A stretch of 64,000 bases of DNA from Thermophagus xiamenensis (GCF_900112795.1 NZ_FONA01000012.1:62001-126000), one strand, 5' to 3'. Positions 26,914 to 36,096 are shown, counted from the first letter of the stretch. Notes: generated from the sequence alone by a model not told the origin. Made by a program: numbers and translations.

Positions 26914-28377
26914 ATGATATCTGAACAGCAATTGGGCAAAGCCTTAGAGCATTTTGGCGGAATCATCATGATAACTGATGCTTCGGGCAGAATTCTTTTT
27001 GTTAATGAGCGGTTCGAAAATGTTTATGGCTACGAGAAATCAGAAGTAATAGGGGAAAAACCCTCCATATTGAAGAGTGGTTTTCATTCCCGGCAATTTT
27101 ATGAGGAATTGTGGCAAACTATCTCATCGGGTGATAATTGGCGGGGGGAAATGTTAAACCGATGCAAAAATGGGGAAATAATTACCGAACAAGCCACTAT
27201 ATCTCCGATTTATTCCGAAGGGAAAAAGGAAATTACCGGGTATATAGCCATAAAATTTAATGTAACCGAAAAAGAGAAAATCAAGAAACGCCTTGAATGG
27301 AAAGAACAGTTATTCGAAAAACTTTTTGAAAATTCCCCATTGGGTATATTCATTCTGGAAGAAATCAGCACGGAAGCAGGCATAGTGGATTATATGATAA
27401 CCCGCGCCAACTTAACGGCCTCCGTGATTTTTAACCGTATTTCATTTATTAATCAGAGGCTTTCATCGGTTTTGGAAAACCAGAATTTATCTGCCCTAAT
27501 TCAGGCTCATAAATCGGTTCGGCACGGCGATGAGATTTACGAATGGGAGGATGTATGTAAAGGCAAATATTTGGAATTTAAACTCTTTGCCATCGAAAAA
27601 CATACAAAATGTTTACTTATATCGGATATAAGTAAGAAAGTGAGGATGGAATTGAAGTTAAAAGAGAATGAAAACAGATTGAAGGAATTAAACGAAACAA
27701 AAGATAAGATTTTCAGGATTATTTCCCATGACTTAAGAAATCCCTTTCAAACAATTATTGGCTTCTCCCACTTGTTAAATCAGGGAATAGAGAATTATCC
27801 GCCCGAAACATTGAAAGAAATTGCCGCTCAGGTATGTGAAATATCAGAAAAAAATTATCAGCTCATAGATGACCTTTTGAACTGGTCAAAATCACAACTG
27901 GGACAACTATCGGCAGTTACTGTAAATGTTCCCTTAAAAGAAGTTACAGATAAAGTGGTATCTTACTTAAAACCACAAGCCGACAAAAAAGATATTCAAT
28001 TAATTAATGATATTTCCGATAATGTTGTTGTAAGAGCTGATAAAGATATGACGGAATTTATTATTCGTAATTTGGTTCATAATGGAATAAAATTTACTCG
28101 GGAAGGTGGTTCCGTTTATTGTTTTTCCGAAAAAGACGACCAGCATATCAAAATTCATATAAAGGATACCGGAATCGGCATTCATCCGGATAAAGTTTCG
28201 AAAATATTTTCTTTAACCGGTAATCTGTCTACAAAAGGAACAAGTGAAGAAGCCGGAACGGGATTAGGTTTAATGTTATCATATGAAATGGTAGTTTTAA
28301 ATCACGGAAAAATTGAAGTAGCAAGTGAACCGGGTAAAGGTTCTTGCTTTACAGTAATTTTACCGGCTGCTTCTTAA
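26914..28377 (+). CDS. Soluble PAS-domain sensor histidine kinase
   Basis: 487 residues with no membrane segment. An N-terminal PAS domain with PAC motif (~10-125, ITDASGRILFVNERFENVYGY), a second PAS-like region (~140-245), then a HisKA helix with the phospho-accepting His in IISHDLRNPF (~273-282) and a HATPase domain with N box (NLVHNGIKF), G1 (DTGIGI) and G2 (GTGLGLML). It should autophosphorylate in response to a cytoplasmic cue. No response regulator gene is adjacent, so the partner is unknown. It lies between repeat copy D and the first 41-bp tandem array. Confidence 0.92.
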   Translation: MISEQQLGKALEHFGGIIMITDASGRILFVNERFENVYGYEKSEVIGEKPSILKSGFHSRQFYEELWQTISSGDNWRGEMLNRCKNGEIITEQATISPIYSEGKKEITGYIAIKFNVTEKEKIKKRLEWKEQLFEKLFENSPLGIFILEEISTEAGIVDYMITRANLTASVIFNRISFINQRLSSVLENQNLSALIQAHKSVRHGDEIYEWEDVCKGKYLEFKLFAIEKHTKCLLISDISKKVRMELKLKENENRLKELNETKDKIFRIISHDLRNPFQTIIGFSHLLNQGIENYPPETLKEIAAQVCEISEKNYQLIDDLLNWSKSQLGQLSAVTVNVPLKEVTDKVVSYLKPQADKKDIQLINDISDNVVVRADKDMTEFIIRNLVHNGIKFTREGGSVYCFSEKDDQHIKIHIKDTGIGIHPDKVSKIFSLTGNLSTKGTSEEAGTGLGLMLSYEMVVLNHGKIEVASEPGKGSCFTVILPAAS

Positions 28378-28382
28378 TTTTC

Positions 28383-28811
28383 AATGCTGCATGAAGGTTT
28401 CAAATCACTCTGGAGGCCATTACAACGCTGCATGAAGGTTTCAAATCACTCTGGAAGCCATTACAACGCTGCATGAAGGTTTCAAATCGTTCTGGAAGCC
28501 ATTGCAGCGCTGCATGAAGGTTTCAAATCACTCTGGAGGCCATTGCAACGCTGCATGAAGGTTTCAAATCGTTCTGGAGGCCATTGCAACGCTGCATGAA
28601 GGTTTCAAATCGTTCTGGAGGCCATTGCAGCGCTGCATGAAGGTTTCAAATCGTTCTGGAGGCCATTGCAGCACTGCATGAAGGTTTCAAATCACTCTGG
28701 AAGCCATTGCAGCGCTGCATGAAGGTTTCAAATCACTCTGGAAGCCATTGCAGCGCTGCATGAAGGTTTCAAATCGTTCTGGAGGCCATTGCAGCACTGC
28801 ATGAAGGTTTC
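28383..28811. repeat. 41-bp tandem array 1 (about ten copies)
   Basis: GCTGC begins successive units at 28386, 28427, 28468 and so on, every 41 bp up to 28796. A ~19-bp core (TGCATGAAGGTTTCAAATC) is invariant until the last partial unit. The rest differs at a few fixed sites (CAC/CGT before TCTGG, GGAGG/GGAAG, TTACAAC/TTGCAGC). At several junctions the sequence is the palindrome TGCAGCGCTGCA. There are no unique spacers, so it is not CRISPR, and 41 is not a multiple of 3. It starts 6 bp after the kinase stop codon. Confidence 0.95.
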
Positions 28812-28908
28812 GAAATAGAGCGTAAGATATTACATCAAATATAGAAGTCGTAACAAAAAGTTTGATATAATTGACGTGGCTGGTGGCTTTTAATTACAGC
28901 GCAAAAAT

Positions 28909-29967
28909 TCACAGCCATTTTTTTTGTTTAAAAAAGAGAAGCATACCTAAAGCCAGAAGAGCCATTAACGCCAGTACCGCAGGATACCCATAATTCCAAT
29001 CCAGTTCCGGCATGAATTTGAAGTTCATGCCGTAAACTCCAGCCAAGAAAGAAAGGGGGATGAATAATGAGGTTACAATAGTAAGTACTTTCATTACCTC
29101 ATTCATGCGGTGGCCTTGATACGAAAAAAACAAATTGGTGAGTCCTTCAGAGCGGTGAATGCTCAAATCCGTTTCATCGGTAAGTTGCCACAATTGATCT
29201 TTTAAATCGGCGAAAAAAGGAATAACATCACTGTGGATATGTGCAGAAGGTCCTTTTTCGGTGAAAATAATGGCTTCTTTAAGAGGATTAATGGCTTTTC
29301 GCAGGTTAAAGAGGCTTTGCTTAATATGTTCCAGCTTAAAAATTTGTTCCGGCTTTGGATCATCCATGATTTTTTGAGGGAGTTCATTTAATCTGCTTTC
29401 CAATCCGTTAAGACTTGTATAATAGTTGTCAGTAATAGCATCCAAAAGAAGGTACAGCAAATAATCGGCTCCACTTTTCCGCACCAACCCTTTTCCTTCT
29501 CTCAATCTGCCGCGGATGTATTCAAAATGGTCACCCTTTTTTTCTTGAAAAGATAAAAGGATATTTTCTTTGAGGATAAAGCTGATTTGTTCCGATTCAA
29601 TGTTTAATCCATTCTGAGGCAACAGAGATTTTACAGAGAAAAAAACCATGTCGGAACTTACTTCCACTTTTGGGCGCTGGGTGGTATCTACAATATCCTG
29701 AACCACCATTTTATCCAAATCGAAATGGTCGATGAGGCGTTTAATTAATTCGATATCATGAACACCATGGACATTAATCCAAAAATTGAAGTTTTTGCTA
29801 TAGTTTAAGTTTTCGAAAATTTTGGAAAGATTGCCCTCACTAACAATTTCTTCAATTCCCGGTTCCGAATATTTAAATAACTGGATGGCGGGAGTATCCA
29901 TGAACTGATGGCCTACAAACTGAATTTTAGGCTCAATCATTTTTCGCTGAAACCGGAATTTTGCCAT
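28909..29967 (-). CDS. corA: CorA-family divalent metal ion transporter
   Basis: 352 residues from ATG 29967. An earlier in-frame start would add 14 unlikely residues. A large alpha/beta cytoplasmic domain and long stalk helix precede two C-terminal membrane segments; the first ends in the selectivity motif YGMNFKFMPE, with a Lys-rich C-terminus (FFKQKKWL) facing the cytoplasm. CorA channels import Mg2+ and sometimes Co2+ or Ni2+. It lies 69 bp downstream of ribH on the same strand and may be co-transcribed. Confidence 0.92.
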   Translation of the reverse strand: MAKFRFQRKMIEPKIQFVGHQFMDTPAIQLFKYSEPGIEEIVSEGNLSKIFENLNYSKNFNFWINVHGVHDIELIKRLIDHFDLDKMVVQDIVDTTQRPKVEVSSDMVFFSVKSLLPQNGLNIESEQISFILKENILLSFQEKKGDHFEYIRGRLREGKGLVRKSGADYLLYLLLDAITDNYYTSLNGLESRLNELPQKIMDDPKPEQIFKLEHIKQSLFNLRKAINPLKEAIIFTEKGPSAHIHSDVIPFFADLKDQLWQLTDETDLSIHRSEGLTNLFFSYQGHRMNEVMKVLTIVTSLFIPLSFLAGVYGMNFKFMPELDWNYGYPAVLALMALLALGMLLFFKQKKWL

Positions 29968-30036
29968 GAATATAGATTTTAAGTGGGGGAGAGAGAAACT
30001 CTCTCCCAAATTTGAATATCAATCTACAAAAAAATT

Positions 30037-30537
30037 TTATTTGTGCTTTTTTAGAGTTTTGACCAAAGAAACCATTTTAATGGCGGTAATGGCTCCTTCA
30101 TCGCCTTTATTTCCCAGTTTTCCGCCGGCACGGTCTTTGGCTTGTTGCTCATCATTGGTGGTTAAAACACCAAAAATAACGGGCTTTTTGTATTTAACGT
30201 TTAATTGCGAAATTCCTTGCGTAACGCCCTGACAAACATAATCGAAATGAGGTGTATCCCCTTTGATGACGCATCCCAGACAAATAACGGCATCGACATC
30301 GGTATTTTTAATGAGATGACGGGCCCCATGCGTCAGTTCAAAACTTCCGGGAACTCTTGCTACTAAAATATTTTCTTCTTTGGCACCATGTTTCACTAGG
30401 GTATTGTAGGCTCCACTCAATAAAGCCTCGGTAATTTCCTGATTCCACTCCGAAACAACAATGCCAAATTTCATTCCTTTAGCAGAAGGAACAAGCGTTG
30501 GATCATAATCGGATAAATTCTTAAGGTTTGTTGCCAT
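30037..30537 (-). CDS. ribH: 6,7-dimethyl-8-ribityllumazine synthase
   Basis: 166 residues. The penultimate enzyme of riboflavin synthesis; it condenses the ribityl-aminopyrimidine with 3,4-dihydroxy-2-butanone 4-phosphate. Motifs: [11 protein letters not shown] near the start, [24 protein letters not shown] with the catalytic His, and [19 protein letters not shown] terminator lies between it and the upstream TPR gene, so it probably has its own promoter, which I could not pick out. Confidence 0.96.
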   Translation of the reverse strand: MATNLKNLSDYDPTLVPSAKGMKFGIVVSEWNQEITEALLSGAYNTLVKHGAKEENILVARVPGSFELTHGARHLIKNTDVDAVICLGCVIKGDTPHFDYVCQGVTQGISQLNVKYKKPVIFGVLTTNDEQQAKDRAGGKLGNKGDEGAITAIKMVSLVKTLKKHK

Positions 30538-30561
30538 AGCTTTAGTTTATTCTGTTTTATA

Positions 30562-30595
30562 TCAAAAAGAGGTTGTCGATTATCGACAACCTCTT
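30562..30595 (-). terminator. Rho-independent terminator of the TPR gene
   Basis: A 13-bp perfect stem (AAGAGGTTGTCGA/TCGACAACCTCTT) with a 3-nt loop, followed on the minus strand by TTTTT. It lies between the TPR gene stop and the ribH start. Confidence 0.85.
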
Positions 30596-30625
30596 AAATA
30601 TCGTAAAATTAAATGGGAAAATAAA

Positions 30626-31306
30626 TTAACCGGATACTTTAACTCTGGTAATATATTTGTCGATTTGCCGACCTTCGGTGGTCTCCTGGTATTTATTTTT
30701 TATTGTAGTATAAGCTTCCAATGCTTTCTCTTTATCGCCAATTTCTTCGTAGAGAAGCCCCAGTTTAAAGAGATATAGGGGTGTAATCATTTCACTGTCG
30801 ACAGAAGAAGTGGCTTTTTTATACCATTCAATGGCGTTCGCGGTATCTCCCGATTCCAGGTAAGCATCTCCAATGGCACCTTGGGTAGTAGCTTTAAGCA
30901 GCGGCTCATCGGTAGAAAATTTTTTCAGATACTCAATGGCCGAATTATAATCACCCAGATTCAGATAACAAATTCCGGCATAATATTGGGCTAATTCCCC
31001 CACATCTGTGGAGCCGTAATTTTCGATTATTTCCAAAAATCCGGGATTCATGCCGTCGCCATTGAGTGCCAGATTAAAACTATCGGTCTGAAAATATTGT
31101 TGAGCTTGAAAAACGCTTTCCTGAGCTTCTTTCTGTAGAGGCTCTACATACAGCTTTTTAAAAGCCCAATAACCACCCACAATCACTATCAGGGCGATGG
31201 CGGCAATACTGATAAGTTTCTGGTTATCTTCAATAAACTGTTCGGTTTTTGTCAATGCTGATTCAACATTTTCAAAACTGTCTTCGTGATGTTGCTTTTT
31301 TGCCAT
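30626..31306 (-). CDS. Membrane-anchored tetratricopeptide repeat protein (YfgM-like)
   Basis: 226 residues. A charged cytoplasmic N-terminus (~1-33) and one membrane helix (~34-52, LISIAAIALIVIVGGYWAF) precede TPR-like helices (~110-215, including YAGICYLNLGDYNSAIEYLKKF). The layout resembles YfgM-type proteins that link to the Sec translocon; this is inference from architecture. It is divergent from recF and is the gene usually found near ribH in this phylum. Confidence 0.8.
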   Translation of the reverse strand: MAKKQHHEDSFENVESALTKTEQFIEDNQKLISIAAIALIVIVGGYWAFKKLYVEPLQKEAQESVFQAQQYFQTDSFNLALNGDGMNPGFLEIIENYGSTDVGELAQYYAGICYLNLGDYNSAIEYLKKFSTDEPLLKATTQGAIGDAYLESGDTANAIEWYKKATSSVDSEMITPLYLFKLGLLYEEIGDKEKALEAYTTIKNKYQETTEGRQIDKYITRVKVSG

Positions 31307-31413
31307 ATCTTTAATTCGTTTTTTTCTGTAGGCAAATGTAATTCTTTTCCGTTTTATTCAAAACAGGGTATACTTATTTTTTCAAAGTTGTCGACTCTCT
31401 GTGTTTGTTTCAT

Positions 31414-31421
31414 TAATTTTG
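31414..31421 (+). promoter_or_regulatory. Candidate -7 box of the recF promoter
   Basis: TAATTTTG fits TAnnTTTG and lies 20 bp before the recF ATG, implying a very short leader. A TTG at 31388-31390 is 23 bp upstream, slightly too far for a standard -33 element. Confidence 0.4.
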
Positions 31422-31441
31422 CGCTTTATGAACTTTCAATT

Positions 31442-32539
31442 ATGTATCTTAAACATCTGAATATACTAAATTATAAAAATATTGCCCAGGCAGATCCTGA
31501 ATTTTGCGACGGGATAAATTGTTTTGTGGGTTCCAATGGTGCCGGGAAGACCAACCTTCTGGATTCTATTTATTATTTGTCCTTTTGTAAAAGCTTTTTT
31601 AATTCTGTAGATAGCCACAACATACATCATGATGAAGATTTTTTTGTTATACAGGGCACGTTTGTGCGCAATGACCAGGAAGAGCAGATATATGTGGCGT
31701 TGAAAAGAAACCAAAAGAAGCAATTTAAACGCAACAAGAAGGAGTATGGCAAACTTTCGGAACATATTGGATTATTGCCATTGGTGATGATATCGCCCTC
31801 TGATGAGCGGTTAATCACCGAAGGTAGCGATCAACGTCGAAAATACATTGATAGTGTGGTTTCGCAGTATAACAAGCTGTATCTGGATCATCTAATCCGC
31901 TACAACCGCGCGCTTTCGCAGCGAAATGCATTACTGAAAAAATATGACCAATTAAACAGTGGAGTAGCAGCACAGTTGGATGTGTGGGATGAACAATTGG
32001 CTTCGCTCGGGGAAGAACTTTATTTGCGTAGAAGTGAGTTTATTGAGCAATTAGTTCCTGTGTTTCGTGAATTGTATTCTCATATTAGTGGTGGGGATGA
32101 AACGGTAGATATAGTTTATTCATCTCACTACCAGAAAGGGAATGTTATTGAGTTGCTGGCTCAAAATCGGGCGCGCGATTTAATTCTGGGGTATACAACC
32201 ATTGGCATTCATAAAGATGATCTGTCATTGTTATTAAGTGGCCGGCCTGTTAAAAAGGAAGGTTCGCAAGGACAGAAAAAATCTTTCCTGATAGCCTTAA
32301 AGCTGGCACAATTTGAATTTTTGGCCAAATACAATGGTTTTTCCCCAATTCTGCTTTTGGATGACGTTTTTGACAAATTAGATATGCACCGTGGAAAACG
32401 ACTGATACAATTAGTAGGTGAGGGCCGTTTTCGACAAATCTTTATAACCGACACTCAAAGGGAACGGCTCGAAGGAATTGTGAACCAAACGGGGAAAAAC
32501 AGTCGTTTTTTTGAAGTGGTAAAAGGTAGTGTTGTTTAA
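31442..32539 (+). CDS. recF: DNA replication/repair protein RecF
   Basis: 365 residues from ATG 31442; a longer in-frame reading adds an unlikely 52-residue hydrophobic stretch. SMC-like ATPase with the Walker A motif GSNGAGKTNLLDSIYYL (~30-46), the RecF signature segment SEGSDQRRKYIDSV variant (TEGSDQRRKYIDSV), the ABC signature GSQGQKKSFLIALKLAQ and Walker B ILLLDDVFDKLD. It loads RecA at single-strand gaps with RecO and RecR. The DUF721 gene follows 23 bp later, a common Bacteroidota pair. Confidence 0.95.
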   Translation: MYLKHLNILNYKNIAQADPEFCDGINCFVGSNGAGKTNLLDSIYYLSFCKSFFNSVDSHNIHHDEDFFVIQGTFVRNDQEEQIYVALKRNQKKQFKRNKKEYGKLSEHIGLLPLVMISPSDERLITEGSDQRRKYIDSVVSQYNKLYLDHLIRYNRALSQRNALLKKYDQLNSGVAAQLDVWDEQLASLGEELYLRRSEFIEQLVPVFRELYSHISGGDETVDIVYSSHYQKGNVIELLAQNRARDLILGYTTIGIHKDDLSLLLSGRPVKKEGSQGQKKSFLIALKLAQFEFLAKYNGFSPILLLDDVFDKLDMHRGKRLIQLVGEGRFRQIFITDTQRERLEGIVNQTGKNSRFFEVVKGSVV

Positions 32540-32562
32540 GTAAAAACACTTTAATTTATAGG

Positions 32563-32877
32563 ATGAATTATAGTAAAGATAGAAATCCCAGAAAAAAGTC
32601 GATACAACCGCTTCAGGAAATATTAAAAGAAATAATGGGTCAACCCTCAATTTCGAGAGGGATTTATCCTTCCCGTATACCCAATGCATGGAAAGCGGTT
32701 ATGGGACCATCGGTATTACGGGTTACAAAAAATATTTGGTATAAAAACGGGGTTGTGTATGTATCTTTAAATAGTAGCATCATCCGGAATGAGTTAATGA
32801 TGCATCGAGATAAAATAATTCGGGAAATGAATCAGTATATAGGGAAACCCCTAATAAAAAATCTGATATTTAGATGA
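32563..32877 (+). CDS. DUF721 (DciA-like) domain protein
   Basis: 104 residues. A basic N-terminus (~1-20), then the short DUF721 fold (SRIPNAWKAVMGPSVLRVTK, VVYVSLNSSIIRNELMMH). Proteins of this family include DciA, which helps load the DnaB helicase in bacteria lacking DnaC; whether this short form does so is inferred. It is in an operon with recF. The minus-strand biotin carrier gene converges on it from downstream (24-bp gap). Confidence 0.85.
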   Translation: MNYSKDRNPRKKSIQPLQEILKEIMGQPSISRGIYPSRIPNAWKAVMGPSVLRVTKNIWYKNGVVYVSLNSSIIRNELMMHRDKIIREMNQYIGKPLIKNLIFR

Positions 32878-32900
32878 TTAGATAAGGGTTTGAACTTCTT

Positions 32901-33410
32901 TTAATCCAAAGCTTTTACTTCGACAAGCACAAAGTTTTCTCTTACCACATCATCTTTTTTAACGGTTACATCTTTAACCACGCCTTTAATGGGTGATTTT
33001 AATTCATTTTCCATTTTCATGGCCGAAAGCACTATTAAAGTTTGGTTTGCCTCAACCAAATCACCAATTTTAACTTTTACCGATACTATTTTACCTGGAA
33101 TAGGTGCTTTTATTTTTTCAATTAATTTTCCGTTTTTAGCGGTGCGGTTGGCCGCTGGTGTGGCAGGGGCTATTTCGATGTCAAACGATTTATATTGGGT
33201 GTTTACTGTATAATGGTTTTTATTGCCATTCTTTATGATTTCCATATTATGGCTTTTACCCTTGTGTAAAACAGAGTACACGCCATTTTCTACTTTTTCA
33301 ATATCCAGTGTATATTCTCTTTCTCCAATGGCAACGGTTAGTAAAGAACCATCTCTGTTTAAAACTTTTATCTCTTCCTGACGATTCCCGTTTTTTGCTA
33401 ATGTTTTCAT
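32901..33410 (-). CDS. Biotin carboxyl carrier protein of an acyl-CoA/pyruvate-type carboxylase
   Basis: 169 residues. A ~70-residue N-terminal beta region, a short linker (APATPAANRTAKNGK) and a C-terminal biotinyl domain with the biotinylated Lys in SAMKMENEL (~135-143). It carries CO2 from the biotin carboxylase encoded just upstream to a carboxyltransferase. The ATG directly abuts repeat copy E, which separates it from the biotin carboxylase gene by ~340 bp. No carboxyltransferase gene is downstream, so that subunit must be encoded elsewhere. Compatible with propionyl-CoA/methylmalonyl-CoA type enzymes. Confidence 0.9.
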   Translation of the reverse strand: MKTLAKNGNRQEEIKVLNRDGSLLTVAIGEREYTLDIEKVENGVYSVLHKGKSHNMEIIKNGNKNHYTVNTQYKSFDIEIAPATPAANRTAKNGKLIEKIKAPIPGKIVSVKVKIGDLVEANQTLIVLSAMKMENELKSPIKGVVKDVTVKKDDVVRENFVLVEVKALD

Positions 33411-33731
33411 CCGTATAAAATTTACTTATATAATTAGTTTAAAGTCCATTATGGCCATCCCTCACCCCTTAATCCCCTAAAGGGGAAATTTCCCAACCCG
33501 CAATCATAAAATCGATAAATCTCACTTCTGCCTTCTGCCTGTGCACTTCTGCCTATATCATTTTATACATGCTCTTTTGTGGCAAAAGCTGCCATGCTCG
33601 TTTCATCCGTATAAATTTTACTTACTTCATTGATATATTGTTTCTTAAAAGTAGTCATTAGTGGTTAGTCGCTAGTCACTAGTTATTTAATACTAACCAC
33701 TTGTTGACTAATGACTATGAACTGCTTTATC
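33404..33731 (-). repeat. Dispersed composite repeat, copy E
   Basis: Minus-strand orientation, filling the gap between the biotin carboxylase and biotin carrier genes. Read on the minus strand: CATTAGT-type hairpin, leader, ATG at 33606 opening MKRAWQLLPQK, purine-rich module, the extra block with GGAAATTTCCCCTTTAGGGG shared with copy D, and a final leader AAATTTTATACGG whose adjoining ATG is the biotin carrier start codon. Compared with copy D3 the inner short ORF has one in-frame TAG after 17 codons but keeps the reading frame beyond it. Confidence 0.92.
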
Positions 33732-33753
33732 CAATAACCTGAATTATTAAAAA

Positions 33754-35265
33754 TTAAAAAGGATTGATTCTGTAGAGACGACCATATTCTTTCCAGTTCG
33801 ATTTATGATGGTGATCAAGAGAAAAGCGCAATCGTTTATCTGAATGTGACTGATGTTCTACATAAGCCATAATCATAGCCAAATCCTCACATTCCAGTTC
33901 ACAAGGTTCTCCTTCGGTAAGGTATTTTTCATTCTTTGAAATAAAATGTGTGTCATATTTACCTTCAATAAAATCGGGGGTATTCATAATTCTTTCAAGG
34001 AACTGAATGTTGGTTTTTACACCGGTAATTTTGTATTCGTACAATGCTCTTTTCATGCGAGCTACGGCCTCTTCACGATTCTGTCCCCAAACGATTAGTT
34101 TTGATATCAAAGGGTCATAAAACACGGTTATTTCATAGCCTTCGTAAATATACCCGTCGGTACGTACTCCTAATCCCAAAGGTTCGGTAATGTGCAATAC
34201 TTTACCGGCACCCGGCATAAAATTATTTTGAGGATCTTCTGCATAAATTCTGCATTCAATGGCATGCCCGGTTCTTTTGATATCCTCTTGATTAAAAGGG
34301 AGAGGCTCTCCGTTGGCAATTTTTATTTGAGCTTTAACCAGGTCGATACCGGTAGTTCTTTCGGTGATTGGGTGTTCTACCTGTAATCGTGTATTCATCT
34401 CCAGAAAATAAAAATTCATGTGGGCATCCACCAGGAACTCTACTGTTCCTGCCCCTTTGTAGTTAACCGAAGCAGCGGCAGCCACGGCTCTGTCGGTCAT
34501 GGCTTTTCGCACCTCGTCGGTAATAAAGGGCGAAGGGGTTTCTTCTACAACCTTTTGGTGTCGGCGTTGCACAGAGCATTCCCGTTCAAAAAGATGAACA
34601 ATGTTTCCGTAGTTATCACCCAAAATTTGTACTTCAATATGGTGAGGCGATTGTAAATATTTTTCCATATAAACAGTATCATCACCAAAGGCATTTTGTG
34701 CTTCGGATTTTGCACGCCTTACGGCATCTATAATTTCATCCGGACTCCAAACAAGCCGCATTCCCTTACCGCCGCCTCCGGCCGAGGCTTTTATCATTAC
34801 CGGATAACCAATTTCTTCAGCAATTTTTTTAATTGAGTCTTCGTCCGTGTCATCCAGCTTACCTGAGCCGGGAACTACCGGAACGCCGGCTTTAATCATT
34901 AATTCTCGGGCTTTCATTTTGTCGCCCATCACGCGTATGGCTTCGGCATCCGGGCCAATAAAAATAAGTCCTGCTTCACGCACCTTCTCAGCAAACTCTG
35001 CGTTTTCGGAAAGAAAGCCATAACCCGGATGAATGGCGTCGGCACCGCTTTCTCTGGCAATTTCTATAATTCTTGGAATGTTGAGATAACTTTGCCCTGA
35101 AGGACCCGGGCCTGCCCAATAAGCTTCGTCGGCATAGCGAACGTGCATTGATGTTCTGTCGGGTTCGGAATAAATGGCCACACTCTTAATGTTTGCTTCG
35201 CGGCATGAACGTATGATGCGTACCGCTATTTCGCCCCGGTTGGCCACTAAAACTTTTTTTATCAT
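33754..35265 (-). CDS. accC: Biotin carboxylase subunit (acetyl/propionyl-CoA carboxylase type)
   Basis: 503 residues from ATG 35265 (MIKKVLVANRGEIAVRIIRS); a longer frame adds 25 unlikely residues. ATP-grasp enzyme that carboxylates biotin with bicarbonate. Motifs: HPGYGFLSENAEFA, the glycine-rich KASAGGGGKGMR, HIEVQILGD, FERECSVQRRHQK, EMNTRLQVEHPITE and a long C-terminus ending KSNWKEYGRLYRINPF. It is probably the start of a transcript with the biotin carrier gene, interrupted by repeat copy E. The symbol reflects subunit type; the physiological acyl-CoA is not determined. Confidence 0.93.
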   Translation of the reverse strand: MIKKVLVANRGEIAVRIIRSCREANIKSVAIYSEPDRTSMHVRYADEAYWAGPGPSGQSYLNIPRIIEIARESGADAIHPGYGFLSENAEFAEKVREAGLIFIGPDAEAIRVMGDKMKARELMIKAGVPVVPGSGKLDDTDEDSIKKIAEEIGYPVMIKASAGGGGKGMRLVWSPDEIIDAVRRAKSEAQNAFGDDTVYMEKYLQSPHHIEVQILGDNYGNIVHLFERECSVQRRHQKVVEETPSPFITDEVRKAMTDRAVAAAASVNYKGAGTVEFLVDAHMNFYFLEMNTRLQVEHPITERTTGIDLVKAQIKIANGEPLPFNQEDIKRTGHAIECRIYAEDPQNNFMPGAGKVLHITEPLGLGVRTDGYIYEGYEITVFYDPLISKLIVWGQNREEAVARMKRALYEYKITGVKTNIQFLERIMNTPDFIEGKYDTHFISKNEKYLTEGEPCELECEDLAMIMAYVEHQSHSDKRLRFSLDHHHKSNWKEYGRLYRINPF

Positions 35266-35565
35266 ATGCGAAGGTTGTAAATAATCTTGTCGTAATGTTA
35301 ACAAAGTTGAAGGATTTGGGTTCAAATTATGGGGACTCAAGACTTTCTTTGTTAGAGTAATTTTTGGGTGGGGAATTCGGGGTTTATAGGGGTATTAAGA
35401 GGAAAATACATCTGACTTATTGGTAATGAATGAGAATGATTTTTAAGCAATGGCTGTGTTTATTAAGATTTATTATAAATTATATTCAAGGCTAAAAAGC
35501 AGGAAGAAAGAAGAAAATTAATGCCTTATCTTTAATGCAGAAAAACAAATAAAACAAGGAAAATT
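35266..35565. other. Divergent intergenic region between biotin carboxylase and ferritin genes
   Basis: 300 bp that must hold promoters for both flanking genes. The best ferritin candidate is a near-consensus -7 box (TATCTTTA, 35527-35534). I see no clear box for the minus strand and no obvious Fur or DtxR palindrome. Confidence 0.4.
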
Positions 35566-36072
35566 ATGCTGAATAAGAATGTAGAAAAAAAGCTAGTAGA
35601 GCAGATTGAAAAAGAAGGTTATTCATCCAGTTTATACCTGTCGATGGCCAGTTGGGCCGAGTGTAATGGCTTTGCAGGAATTGCCGACTGGATGTACGCC
35701 CAATCTGATGAGGAACGCATGCATATGCTTAAAATTGTGAAATATGTGAATGAACGTGGAGGTAAAGCCATTATTAGTTCCATAGACCAACCTCCAGCCG
35801 ATTTCAAGAGTGTTAAAGAGATGTTTGAAATGGTGTATGAGCATGAACAGATGGTAACGGCTTCCATTAATGATATTGTGGGTGTTTGTCTGGAAGAAAA
35901 GGATTTTACAACCCATAATTGGCTGCAATGGTTTGTTACCGAGCAGATAGAAGAAGAAGCATCTGTTTCAAATATCCTTGATAAACTGAACTTACTTGGG
36001 GATCAAAATAATTTGTATCTATTTGATCGTGATATTATGGGTATGCGTAGTCAGAACGATAGCGCTGAATAA
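35566..36072 (+). CDS. Ferritin (non-heme, bacterial FtnA-like)
   Basis: 168 residues forming the four-helix ferritin bundle. Ferroxidase ligands are visible: Glu in VEQIEKEGYSSSLYLSM, EERMH (ExxH, ~50-54), a Glu in VYEHEQ and Gln/Glu in FVTEQIEEE. Stores iron as ferric oxide in the cytoplasm and protects from Fenton chemistry. A strong terminator follows, so it is monocistronic. It complements the feo iron-uptake locus 10 kb away. Confidence 0.95.
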   Translation: MLNKNVEKKLVEQIEKEGYSSSLYLSMASWAECNGFAGIADWMYAQSDEERMHMLKIVKYVNERGGKAIISSIDQPPADFKSVKEMFEMVYEHEQMVTASINDIVGVCLEEKDFTTHNWLQWFVTEQIEEEASVSNILDKLNLLGDQNNLYLFDRDIMGMRSQNDSAE

Positions 36073-36096
36073 AAATATGTAATAGATAGTTCTGGT

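Noticed and set aside
28383-28811. CRISPR array (regular repeats)
   Set aside because: The entire 41-bp unit repeats with only a few variable sites; there are no unique spacers and no cas genes. The same applies to 50441-51176.
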